Assembly: GCA_039630445.1 (NCBI GenBank)
Contig: JBCNVA010000060.1
Coordinates: 1-64,000 of the forward strand
Direction of reading: 5' to 3'
Source of the DNA: HRBIN15 sp039630445
GTDB lineage: Bacteria; Armatimonadota; Fimbriimonadia; Fimbriimonadales; GBS-DC
DNA: 64,000 nt
A program made the translations under genes and the position numbers. This document shows, piece by piece, positions 50,683-58,820 of the stretch. Numbering within the stretch: the first letter of the stretch is position 1; the number at the start of each line of letters is the position of its first letter. The notes below the pieces were generated by a model. It was not told the origin of the DNA. It worked only from the letters and a program-made list of their open reading frames with translations, and searched no databases.

Positions 50683-51036
50683 ATGCCAAGGCGAAGTAAG
50701 AAGCAGAAGCTACCGATCGAGCAGCGACCGGTGTCGATCAGTGTCGCGAGCCATCTGACGGGTGTGGAGAGCCACACCCTGCGCTACTGGGAGCGCGAGT
50801 TCGCCGAGTTCCTACGCCCGATTCGCTCCCCGGGCGGGCAGCGGCGCTATCGCCCCGAGGATATCGAGGTCATCCGCGAGATTAAGCGCTTGCTCAAGGA
50901 GGAGATGTACACGATTGCCGGCGCAAAGCGTAAGCTACGCGAGCGGTTCGGCACGCCGAAGTCCCCTTCCGAGGGCAACAACGGCACTCCTCCCAACCGG
51001 GCGCGCAAGCGTCGTAAGGTAGGCAGTCGCCGCTAA
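50683..51036 (+). CDS. short MerR-family regulator
   Basis: Protein of 117 aa. A winged helix-turn-helix (about 16-85) with VASHLTGVESHTLRYWERE, PGGQRRYRPEDIEVI and MYTIAGAKRKLRERF is clear; the rest is a basic tail without effector domain or cysteines, as in the HTH-only MerR group. GGAGGT is the ribosome site. It faces xylA divergently and lies 31 bp before the large glycosyltransferase gene, so it may control either or itself. Confidence 0.9.
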   Translation: MPRRSKKQKLPIEQRPVSISVASHLTGVESHTLRYWEREFAEFLRPIRSPGGQRRYRPEDIEVIREIKRLLKEEMYTIAGAKRKLRERFGTPKSPSEGNNGTPPNRARKRRKVGSRR

Positions 51037-51067
51037 AGCGCGGCGACTACGGCAAAGGAGGGGTTCA

Positions 51068-54000
51068 ATGTCCAACCCCTATCGGCTCCCGTCCACGCTT
51101 TGGCAGGGCGGTATCTTCTCAGCGCACAGCCTCGCGCGGGTCAATCGCGAGCTTATTGGGGCACTGCTCCACTTAGACCCACACTGGCAAGTGCATCTGA
51201 TCGCCAACGAAGTGGGCGACCCCGTCGAAAATGCGGAACAGCATCCGCTGCGCCGCCACCTGCTGCTGGGTGAGAACCCACCGCCAGCCAACGGCTGGCA
51301 GGTCTGGGTGCGCCATCAGTTCCCACCTGACTGGAGCTTTTCACCTGTGCCGCTCGTTGTGATCCAACCGTGGGAGTTCGGAGCGACTCCCCGCGAATGG
51401 GTAGAGCAGATTCGCGCCCGTAATGCGCAGCTCTGGGCGCCCTCCCAATTTGTGTATGAGACCTTTCTGAAATCGGGTGTGCCCGAATCGCAACTGCGCC
51501 TTGTGCCAAATGGGGTCAATCCCGACCAGTTCCGCCCGAACCTGCCCCCGCTGGAACTCCACACACTGGGCGTGACGAATGTGCCGCGCGAGAGTATCCC
51601 ACACCGCTATAAGTTTCTCTTTGTAGGGGGGTCTGTCCGACGCAAAGGCATCGATATTCTGTTGCAGGCGTACCAAGCGGCGTTCAAGGCGCACGATGAG
51701 GTTCTGCTGATTGTCAAAGATTTTGGCACACAAGATTTCTACAGTGTACGGAATTATCAGGCGCAGCTGATGGAGTGGGCGCGTGACCCATCCGCGCCCC
51801 CGCTGCTCTATATCCCCGACACACTGCCTGAGTTGGAGATCGCGCGGCTCTACTGTGCTGCTGATTGTCTGGTGCATCCCTATCGGGCGGAAGGGTTCGG
51901 CTTGCCGATTGCCGAGGCGATGGCGTGTGGCGTGCCTGTGATCGTCACGGGGTTCGGTGCGTGCCTGGACTTCTGCAGCGAGCAGACCGCCTATCTGTTG
52001 CCGGCGGAGGTGCGCCCGCTAAGCGGTGTAAGAGGGATGGAGGTGGTCGGCACGCCCTTCTGGGCAGAGCCTTCTATCGACGCCCTAATTGAAGCCATGC
52101 GCACGGTCACCTCGAACCCCGACGCTGCGCGAAAGAAGGGTCAGGCGGCACGCGAGCATATCACCACCCACTTTGCTTGGAGCCGCATCGCACCCCTTGC
52201 TGCCCAATACCTGCAGGAGCTGGCGGAGCGTGCGACTGGCTATGCCACCTATTACCACATCGGGCTGAGCCGATTGGAGAACGGGGAGAGCGAAACCGCG
52301 CTCCAATTATTCGCCCACGCTATCGATGGGGAGCCGCTCAATCCCCACCTGTACGAGGCAGCCACACACGCGCTGTTGCAGCAGAACCGCTGGGCGGAGG
52401 CGGAGACCCTGCTGAATAAGGCACTGACGCTGCTGCCCGATGCGCCCAATCTGCTGGCGCAGAAAGCGTGGGTGCTGCTCTACACCGAGCGCGAGCAGCA
52501 GGCATACCCGCTGGTGATGAAGCTGCTTCGTTCAGGCTATGCCGAACCGCACTGGCTCCATGAGGTGGTGCTGCCCCTGCGCAACTATTTTTACTGCCGC
52601 TCGAGAGCATCTGGCTCCCCTCTCCCACAGCGTGGGAGAGGGGGTGGGGGTGAGGGCAAACCCAACAAAGCTGCCCAGCGTGCCTGCGCCTTAGAGGAGT
52701 GGCTCACCCGCTACGGCGTTCCCCTTCCTGACGAGCCGCTCGGCACGCGCATCTCGCTCTGCATCGTCGCCCGCGACGAAGCGGAGTTCCTGCCCGAATG
52801 CCTTGAAAGCGTGCAGGGTGTGGTGGACGAGATTATCCTGGTGGACACAGGCTCCACCGATGCGACTCCCGAGATTGCGCGGCGCTATGGTGCGAAGGTG
52901 CTTTCGTGCGAATGGACGGACGATTTCTCTGCGCCACGCAACCTCGCGCTGCAGCACGCCACAGGCGACTGGATTCTGGTGCTGGATGCGGATGAGCGGC
53001 TCAGCCCGCGCAGCCGCGCGATTGTTCGCGAAGGCGCACGCCATCCGCAGTTCGCTGCTTACTACATCGAAATCGTCAACATTCTGGACAGGAACAATCC
53101 GCAGGACGCCTTTGTTCACCGCGCGATTCGGATGTTCCGCCGGCTACCCCATGCACGCTGGGAGGGGCGCGTGCATGAGCAGATCTTGCCGAGCCTGCTG
53201 GCACATGGCGGCAAGCCTGCCACCCTGCGCAACGCCCAGATTATCCACTGGGGCTACGAGGCGGAAGTGATGCGGCGGCGCGGCAAGAGCCAGCGCAATG
53301 TGCAGCTGCTACAGCGTGCCTTGCAAGAGAACCCTCAGGACGCCTTCCAGTGGTTCAATCTGGGCAACACGCTCTACAATCAGGGCGATTACCAGGGCGC
53401 GTCCGATGCGCTACAGCAGGCGTGCGAACAGATCGATCCCACCGAAGATTACGCCCCCCTTGCGTGGAGCCAGTGGATTTCCAGCCTGCAGATGCTTCAG
53501 CGGTATGAAGAGGCGATCCAAGTGGGGCAGCGCGCGCTACGCCTTGGACTGGAGCATCCGCTGATCTATTTCACACTGGCGCAGTCCTATCTGCTAAACG
53601 GTCAGGGTCAGGAAGCGGTGGAGATGCTGCAGAAGGCGCGTCAGTGTGCCCTCCGCATCGGGCTGCTGAGCGCGGATGGTGAGACGCTGCTCGCTTCCAG
53701 CGGCTACACAGGCGACCCGACGGTGGTCACCTTTAAGTGGCATCTGACGATGGGGCGCGCCCTGCTGCTGCTGAACCGTCTGGAGGAGGCGGGTGCGCAC
53801 CTGCAACGCGTGCTGAAGGAGCGTCCCGATTATGCCGAAGCGCACCTCTTTTATGCCGAGTGGCTGCGGCGCAAAGGGCGTTATGAGGAAGCCAGCCAGC
53901 ATTACGAACGGGCAAGCCGCAGCCCGCAAATTGCCTTCGCCGCACTGCAAGACGCCGCCAATATGTGGTGGGAGCAGAAATGCTTCGACCGCGCGTTGCC

Positions 54001-54508
54001 CTTCGTAGCGCGATTGGCGGAGCTGCAGCCCGATCAGGAGGTTTGGTGGCATCGCTGGGTGCACGCTGCCGAGCAGACGCGCAACCGCCACGCGCTGTGT
54101 GAAGCGTTCGCCTATCTGGAACGGCACGGCAAGCCGATCTCGGCAGGCGTACACATCAACTGGGGACGCGCCCTGTGCGAAATGGGGCAGTACGCCGAGG
54201 GGCTGGAGCATTTTATCAAAGCGATTGAGGCAGAGCCGTATAATGCGAACGCGCTATTTAACGCGGGCGATGTGCTGTATCAGTTAGGCGCGTATGCCGA
54301 AGCTGCCGATGCCTACTCCGCCGCGCTGGAGCGCGACCCCTATAACCCGCAGGGCTGGTTCGTGCTGGGCAACTGCTACTTTCGGCTGGGCGTGTATGAC
54401 GCAGCCCGCATCGCCTTCCAGCAGGTGCTCGCTTTAGACCCAAACCATCATCCCGCCCGCCAGAACTTAGAACTAACCACCGAAATGATCCGCCGTACGG
54501 CGGCATAA
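51068..54508 (+). CDS. GT4-TPR-GT2-TPR multidomain glycosyltransferase
   Basis: Protein of 1146 aa. Residues about 1-375 are a GT-B glycosyltransferase of family GT4 (FLFVGGSVRRKGIDILLQAY; HPYRAEGFGLPIAEAMACG). A TPR stretch (about 390-510) leads to a GT-A family GT2 domain (about 556-740: ISLCIVARDEAEFLPECLES, DTGSTDATPEIA, LDADERLS) and further TPRs to the end (LGNTLYNQGDYQGASDALQ; FNAGDVLYQLGAYAEAADAY). Such fusions glycosylate proteins or build cell-surface sugars. Between the first TPR set and GT2, residues about 515-535 are encoded by a palindromic repeat (52617-52643 and its G-rich continuation) inserted in frame. AAAGGAGG precedes ATG 51068. Confidence 0.93.
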   Translation: MSNPYRLPSTLWQGGIFSAHSLARVNRELIGALLHLDPHWQVHLIANEVGDPVENAEQHPLRRHLLLGENPPPANGWQVWVRHQFPPDWSFSPVPLVVIQPWEFGATPREWVEQIRARNAQLWAPSQFVYETFLKSGVPESQLRLVPNGVNPDQFRPNLPPLELHTLGVTNVPRESIPHRYKFLFVGGSVRRKGIDILLQAYQAAFKAHDEVLLIVKDFGTQDFYSVRNYQAQLMEWARDPSAPPLLYIPDTLPELEIARLYCAADCLVHPYRAEGFGLPIAEAMACGVPVIVTGFGACLDFCSEQTAYLLPAEVRPLSGVRGMEVVGTPFWAEPSIDALIEAMRTVTSNPDAARKKGQAAREHITTHFAWSRIAPLAAQYLQELAERATGYATYYHIGLSRLENGESETALQLFAHAIDGEPLNPHLYEAATHALLQQNRWAEAETLLNKALTLLPDAPNLLAQKAWVLLYTEREQQAYPLVMKLLRSGYAEPHWLHEVVLPLRNYFYCRSRASGSPLPQRGRGGGGEGKPNKAAQRACALEEWLTRYGVPLPDEPLGTRISLCIVARDEAEFLPECLESVQGVVDEIILVDTGSTDATPEIARRYGAKVLSCEWTDDFSAPRNLALQHATGDWILVLDADERLSPRSRAIVREGARHPQFAAYYIEIVNILDRNNPQDAFVHRAIRMFRRLPHARWEGRVHEQILPSLLAHGGKPATLRNAQIIHWGYEAEVMRRRGKSQRNVQLLQRALQENPQDAFQWFNLGNTLYNQGDYQGASDALQQACEQIDPTEDYAPLAWSQWISSLQMLQRYEEAIQVGQRALRLGLEHPLIYFTLAQSYLLNGQGQEAVEMLQKARQCALRIGLLSADGETLLASSGYTGDPTVVTFKWHLTMGRALLLLNRLEEAGAHLQRVLKERPDYAEAHLFYAEWLRRKGRYEEASQHYERASRSPQIAFAALQDAANMWWEQKCFDRALPFVARLAELQPDQEVWWHRWVHAAEQTRNRHALCEAFAYLERHGKPISAGVHINWGRALCEMGQYAEGLEHFIKAIEAEPYNANALFNAGDVLYQLGAYAEAADAYSAALERDPYNPQGWFVLGNCYFRLGVYDAARIAFQQVLALDPNHHPARQNLELTTEMIRRTAA
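52617..52643. repeat. in-frame palindromic repeat inside the glycosyltransferase gene
   Basis: Perfect 12-bp arms CCCCTCTCCCAC and GTGGGAGAGGGG around AGC, followed by G-rich GGTGGGGGTGAGGG to about 52657. This CTCTCCCAC...GTGGGAGAG type is a common dispersed intergenic repeat; here it is read through in frame as SPLPQRGRGGGGEG. Confidence 0.85.
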
Positions 54509-54528
54509 TACCTCAACCGTGACCGTGG

Positions 54529-56670
54529 TTAGCGCCTGATCGGTGGCGGTGAGGGAACCGGTGAGGGTTTGTGACTGGTCCATGTAGCCTGGGTCATCAA
54601 GAAAGGCGCTGCGCCTGGCACATGCTTGTTGCGATCCCAGAGCTGCCAGATCGTGTTCCCCCAAGCTCGCAACCGTGCAAAGAAGGGATCGGTCTGCGCG
54701 ATATACGCCCTTGCTGGCAGAGTTAGCCGCCCTGTGCCGTTAATCTCATCCCGCAGGAACTCCATATACTCGCGGCTGGTCACCTGATAATACAGGTTAA
54801 CCTCGATCCGATCAGCGCCCGCTGGTACGAGCAGTGATACCTCGTCGTATCCCCCGGCGTACTCGTCTGGCGTGAAGTAATCAGGGCGTGATTGACCCTC
54901 CCATACAGGCTCGCACAGGCGTCCCACCGCCTCCTCGATGCGAAAGCCCTTAGGTGGGATGCGATTATCCTTGTAGCGTCGGTCTGCCAGCACGAAGTGG
55001 AAAGTTTTGGCTTCGTCGGTAAGTGAACTGCTCATCTGCGCCTCGTAAACCAGCTCGTCCCGGTATACTTCATGCGGCGCCAAAGGCGGGCTATGAGGTG
55101 AGTAAGAGGGAGGTAAACCTTTCAGCGTACCCACGGCATGATCGTAGGGGTTCACCTCATGAATAAGTTGTCCGCCTCGATAGACCTTGATGTTAACAAA
55201 CATGCGTCGCCCTTCCGGGAAACCGGAGATAAGCTTATGTCCCGTCTGGTTCTGCACACGGAAGCGCAATCTGCCGCTGGTACGGTCATACTGCAGGATT
55301 TGGATTGAGGCGGCGGCTTGTAGCATTGCTCGCGCACGCTCTACCGCGTTGAGCAGCGCTGCTGGATTCAACCCAAGCCCCTGTGTCAGGTCCAGCGTCA
55401 ATACATTGGGTCCCTGACGCAGGAGTTGAGCGTTTATCGGGTCATAGTTGGGCGATCTCGGCACTGTGCTGGCTAAGAGCCAAGGCACCCAGATGTTGCC
55501 TCCTGTTAGGTCGTGAGTGGGCACACCGCTCTTAGGATGTTCCCGGCTGGGGCGGTTGGGAGCGTTCCGCATATCGCAGCCTTTGCCTGGCACATCGCGC
55601 ATATGGCAATCCTGGCAGGTGGCGATGTAGTTGTTGGGAAACGAGGTACGGAACCGTTCGGGGGCGAAGGGACCAATACCGGGCGCACCACCCTGTTGAC
55701 CATATGCTGACAGAATAAACTCGGAGAAGGTGCGCTCCACATGGTAGTACGAATAAGCCGGATATCGCTCTGTCGGCAAAATTACATTATCGCCCGGACG
55801 CGCATTCGCATAAGCGAGGTTCGCCAGCACCGGATTGGACACATCGTGGCAGGTCGAGCAGAAGTATTTGCTTTTGTGGTAGCGGCTGTAGAGCATGGGG
55901 TGGCGCGCCACCGCATCAGCGAACGGACCGCGCTTGCGATCGGTGGCGTCGATAAAGTATTGCCCTCCTGCGTTTTCGTTATAGTTGGAGCTGAAGGGAT
56001 AATTATTCACAAAGAATGGTGCGCCGCTGAAACGGAGGATCGACTGAGCCTGTGCCCTGTCGGCTTGAAGCGTCGTGTTCGCAGCGGTTTGCGAGGGGGT
56101 ATCGGAGCTGTTTGTTTCATCCCAATAGCCGAGCCAGTCGCTGCCCTCGCGCTCACCCGTATGCGTGGCTTCAAAGAAGGGGTTAAACATTCAATGGCAT
56201 ACATCACAATGCACACCGTCAAAGTCGTCGCGGGTCATACGAGAGGCATTCACCGGATCAGAGCGCCCCTCAAGCCAACCGTGGGGCATGTGGCAGCGCA
56301 GACAGATGTCCGCTCCGTTCGGGTGCCCAATCGCCCAGATTGAGTCCTGAATAGCTACCGTTAGGCATGCCCAGAAAAGAGGGTCGCGTGCCGATTGGGC
56401 CATCATCGAACCCTGCCACATAAACCATGGCTCAGCGACTGGGTCATAACCCGAGTGGCAGTTCTGGCAGCGGTTTGGTCCCTCCAGAAGCACTCCCTGA
56501 TCTGGTTGGGTGCCGGGCATACGCACCAGCGGGTCTTCACGCACAGGCAGAGGGGTCCAGCCTGTTTGTGGGAGTAAGCCAGCCTGCGTAGTGAAAATCA
56601 CCAGAACGATCAGTGGGCTTGCCAGCCTCACCATTCTGACCATACAACGCCAAGCATCACTGCGGTTCAT
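54529..56670 (-). pseudogene. multiheme cytochrome c gene interrupted by an in-frame TGA
   Basis: One reading frame of 714 codons is broken only by TGA at 56193-56191. The first part (56670-56191) has a signal-anchor and hemes CQNCH, CLRCH and CDVCH; the second part begins with ATG directly after the TGA and has CSTCH and CQDCH. Together five CxxCH motifs describe an exported c-type cytochrome of about 713 aa. The stop follows CDVCH exactly where related proteins usually carry Arg or Lys (CHRM), so CGA to TGA is the simple explanation. Reinitiation at the adjacent ATG would give a part without signal peptide, unable to receive heme. AAGGAGGTGA before ATG 56670 is a strong ribosome site, suggesting recent loss or a sequencing error. 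Confidence 0.88.
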
Positions 56671-56925
56671 GGACGGTCACCTCCTTCCGCAAGCTGTTTA
56701 AACCACGGGTGGGGAACACCTGCCTATGATACCTTCATCATGCCCGATCGACCACTACGAAATCGCTATCCTGTGGCGTTGGCACGCCTGTCAGTGAGAG
56801 AGCTCTCACCCTCGATGCAGTATGACAGGGCATCCTTGCCGTGTTTGCTCTACCGACTGTTGCGGAGGGACGCGCTTGTGCCAAAGGAGCCTGTCCAGTT
56901 CTGCTGAGAGGTACAATCCTTTCCC
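56671..56925. other. intergenic region between cytochrome and VUT genes
   Basis: No gene seen. It holds the divergent promoters: TATCAT-like box with GG for the cytochrome and TACAAT for the transporter, plus the perfect palindrome GAGAGCTCTC near 56801-56810. No riboswitch-like fold was recognised. Confidence 0.5.
56912..56917 (+). promoter_or_regulatory. -10 box for a leaderless VUT transporter mRNA
   Basis: TACAAT preceded by AGG lies 8 nt before the GTG at 56926; no ribosome site. Confidence 0.65.
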
Positions 56926-57627
56926 GTGAGCAGTCGGACAAACACCACAGCGCCGCTGGGCTATTCAGTTTGGTTCGTTGGCATCGTCGCGCTCTTTTTG
57001 ACCAGCCTGCTGACGGCAAATCTTATTGCTTCCAAGGTAGTGAGTATCGCAGGGCTGGTGGTGCCCGCGGGCATTATCATCTTTCCGATCAGCTATATCG
57101 TGGGTGATGTGCTGACCGAGGTGTACGGTTATCGGCGGGCGCGACGGGTCATCTGGTTCGGCTTCGGCTGCAACCTGCTGATGGTGCTGGCGATTCAGGT
57201 GGCGATCGCACTGCCACCCGCACCCGACTGGAAACTGCAGGAGGCTTACGCGCAGATTCTGGGCGCGACACCACGCTTGCTGATAGCATCGTTCGCTGCC
57301 TACCTCTTTGGCGAGTTCAGTAATGCCTTTGTGCTGGCAAAGATGAAGATCCTCACGCAGGGGCGCTGGCTCTGGACGCGCACCATCGGCTCCACGCTGG
57401 TGGGGCAGGCGTTCGACTCGGCGATTTTCTGCACGCTGGCGTTCGTGGGCGTGGTGCCGCCTGTCGTGCTGCTGAACATGATTCTCACCCAATGGTTGGC
57501 GAAGTCTGCCTATGAGGCGCTCGCTACCCCGCTTACCTATCTCGTGGTCGGCTTCCTGAAGGCACGTGAAGGGATCGATGTGTACGATTACGAGACCCGC
57601 TTCAACCCCTTCATGCTGGAGGAGTGA
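56926..57627 (+). CDS. queuosine precursor transporter (YhhQ/VUT family)
   Basis: Inner-membrane protein of 233 aa with about six helices. Family marks are LTANLIASKVV near the N-terminus, IIFPISYIVGDVLTEVYGYRRAR and SNAFVLAKMKILTQGRWLWTRTIGST. YhhQ imports preQ0/preQ1 for tRNA queuosine. No other queuosine gene is in the window. The GTG start follows TACAAT by 8 nt; a leaderless message would leave no room for a preQ1 riboswitch. Confidence 0.92.
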   Translation: MSSRTNTTAPLGYSVWFVGIVALFLTSLLTANLIASKVVSIAGLVVPAGIIIFPISYIVGDVLTEVYGYRRARRVIWFGFGCNLLMVLAIQVAIALPPAPDWKLQEAYAQILGATPRLLIASFAAYLFGEFSNAFVLAKMKILTQGRWLWTRTIGSTLVGQAFDSAIFCTLAFVGVVPPVVLLNMILTQWLAKSAYEALATPLTYLVVGFLKAREGIDVYDYETRFNPFMLEE

Positions 57628-57659
57628 GATATGCTATGCTTAATGGGGAGGTGAGCTAA

Positions 57660-57917
57660 ATGAAAACGCTGACAATCGAAGTGCCCGATGAGGTCTACGC
57701 GGCGTGCGAGCGGATAGCTGCCCGCACGGGACGCACGGTGGAGCAGTGCGTGATGGAGTTCCTGCTCAAGTACGGTCCACGCCCAGCGCCTGTGCTGAGC
57801 GAGGAGCAGCGTCAGCAGGCGCTGGAACGACTGCTTCGCCATGCAGGCTCGCAGAGTCTCGGCAGAGCAACGGGGATAGATAACGAATGCATCGATGCGG
57901 ATCTGGCACGCGAATAG
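57660..57917 (+). CDS. orphan antitoxin-like protein (VapB-type)
   Basis: Protein of 85 aa. The N-terminus MKTLTIEVPDEVYAACER has the ribbon-helix-helix look of VapB-type antitoxins, and the C-terminus GIDNECIDADLARE matches the toxin-wrapping tail of that group. GGGGAGGTGA is a strong ribosome site. The matching PIN toxin is absent: after the TAG stop, in the same frame, only the last 18 codons of a PIN-like protein remain (57918-57974). The antitoxin tail may itself be shortened by the same deletion. Confidence 0.8.
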   Translation: MKTLTIEVPDEVYAACERIAARTGRTVEQCVMEFLLKYGPRPAPVLSEEQRQQALERLLRHAGSQSLGRATGIDNECIDADLARE

Positions 57918-57974
57918 CTGACCACTGACCGCCACTTTGAGCAAGAAGGCTTCGTCCGCCTGCTGAAGCCATAA
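57918..57974 (+). pseudogene. C-terminal scar of a VapC/PIN toxin
   Basis: Eighteen codons and a TAA read LTTDRHFEQEGFVRLLKP, the typical end of PIN-domain toxins (T-D-x-H-F then a hydrophobic LL). They follow the antitoxin stop directly and in frame, as expected if a deletion removed nearly all of vapC. Confidence 0.65.
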
Positions 57975-57975
57975 C

Positions 57976-58047
57976 CGCCACTTCGCCCTTTCACCACTTC
58001 GCCATTTCGCCACTTCGCTACTTCGCCGCTTCACTACTTCGCCTCCA
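57976..58047 (+). repeat. nine-unit 8-nt tandem repeat
   Basis: Exactly nine 8-nt units of the CGCYAYTT family (CGCCACTT, CGCCATTT, CGCTACTT, CACTACTT and others), starting two bases after the toxin-scar stop. The last 14 bases are coding: they supply the end (EAK and stop) of the convergent histidine-phosphatase gene. Confidence 0.9.
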
Positions 58048-58651
58048 AAAAGCCCGTGTAGTTGAGCAGGGCAACCCAGATGCGCCCGTCTACCCGCTCA
58101 ATAATCGAGACGGCAGCGTTATCCAGCCGAATGCGCCGATAGGTCTGGATGTCGCCCGCAAGCGCGTCGCAAAGCAAGATACGCAGGCTACCCCCATGCC
58201 CCACTATGACCAATTCACCCTCGGTGTATTGCTCATAAAGCTGGTTGGCAAACTGCTGCACCCGATCCCAGAAGGCGGTCATCGGCTCCCCTTCAGGCGG
58301 CGTGCCCGCCAGCGGGTCGTATAGATAGGTGAAGTGATGTTCGGGGTAGCGTTCGATCACTTCCTCGCGGGTCAATCCCTCCCATGCGCCCCAGTTGCGC
58401 TCGCGCAAGGCAGGAGTCGGGTGGGGCGGCGCACCCAGTCGGGCAGCGATAACCTCTGCGGTTTGCCAGCATCGCTGCAGGTCGCTGGTGTAGACCGCAA
58501 GGGGCGCCTGCACGCGCTGCGCCAGCCACCCCGCTACCCGCTCTGCCTGCTGAAGCCCGACCGCATCCAGCGGCACATCCGAATGCCCCTGAATGCGTCC
58601 CGTGTGGTTCCATGCCGTCTGCCCGTGCCGCACCAGATAGAGTCGAAGCAT
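58034..58651 (-). CDS. histidine phosphatase (phosphoglycerate-mutase-like)
   Basis: Protein of 205 aa of the histidine phosphatase superfamily. The phospho-acceptor motif LVRHGQTAWN, the second Arg in SDLQRCWQTAE and the second catalytic His in VIVGHGGSLR are present. It could be a cofactor-independent-like phosphatase or an alpha-ribazole phosphatase (CobC); no cobalamin genes are nearby. The extreme C-terminus is encoded by the 8-nt repeat. No ribosome site is clear before ATG 58651. Confidence 0.92.
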   Translation of the reverse strand: MLRLYLVRHGQTAWNHTGRIQGHSDVPLDAVGLQQAERVAGWLAQRVQAPLAVYTSDLQRCWQTAEVIAARLGAPPHPTPALRERNWGAWEGLTREEVIERYPEHHFTYLYDPLAGTPPEGEPMTAFWDRVQQFANQLYEQYTEGELVIVGHGGSLRILLCDALAGDIQTYRRIRLDNAAVSIIERVDGRIWVALLNYTGFLEAK

Positions 58652-58669
58652 AACCTAAGTTTCTGTTTT

Positions 58670-58765
58670 TCAGGCATCGACAGCCTCGCTGAGAATGGCA
58701 GCTTTGAGTTCCGGGTGCAGTGCATCCACCGTCACCAGATCGATTCTTTTCACCTCATGTAGGAG
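58670..58765 (-). pseudogene. possible C-terminal remnant of an MNT nucleotidyltransferase
   Basis: An open stretch between an upstream in-frame TAG and TGA at 58672-58670 reads HEVKRIDLVTVDALHPELKA and ends AILSEAVDA. This resembles the last ~30 residues of minimal nucleotidyltransferase (MNT) proteins of HEPN/MNT pairs (DLVxLDxLxPxLxxxIxxEG). No catalytic GSxxxG region remains. It lies just upstream of the phosphatase gene on the same strand. The match is short, so chance is possible. Confidence 0.35.
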
Positions 58766-58795
58766 TATACCCCCCTTCTACTGCGGAGCGCGGGG

Positions 58796-58801
58796 TATAC
58801 T
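58796..58801 (+). promoter_or_regulatory. -10 box of the VKOR-DsbA gene
   Basis: TATACT preceded by GGGG, 19 nt before GTG 58821; the leader contains GGAGG. Confidence 0.6.
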
Positions 58802-58820
58802 CTCCCTTTGGAGGATCCGA

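Noticed and set aside
56191..56193. Selenocysteine codon in the cytochrome gene
   Set aside because: Only a 4-bp hairpin follows, no selA/selB is visible, and the residue is normally Arg/Lys after CxxCH.
56700..56925. preQ1 riboswitch before the queuosine-precursor transporter
   Set aside because: The -10 box is 8 nt from the start codon, so no leader RNA is expected; no matching fold seen.
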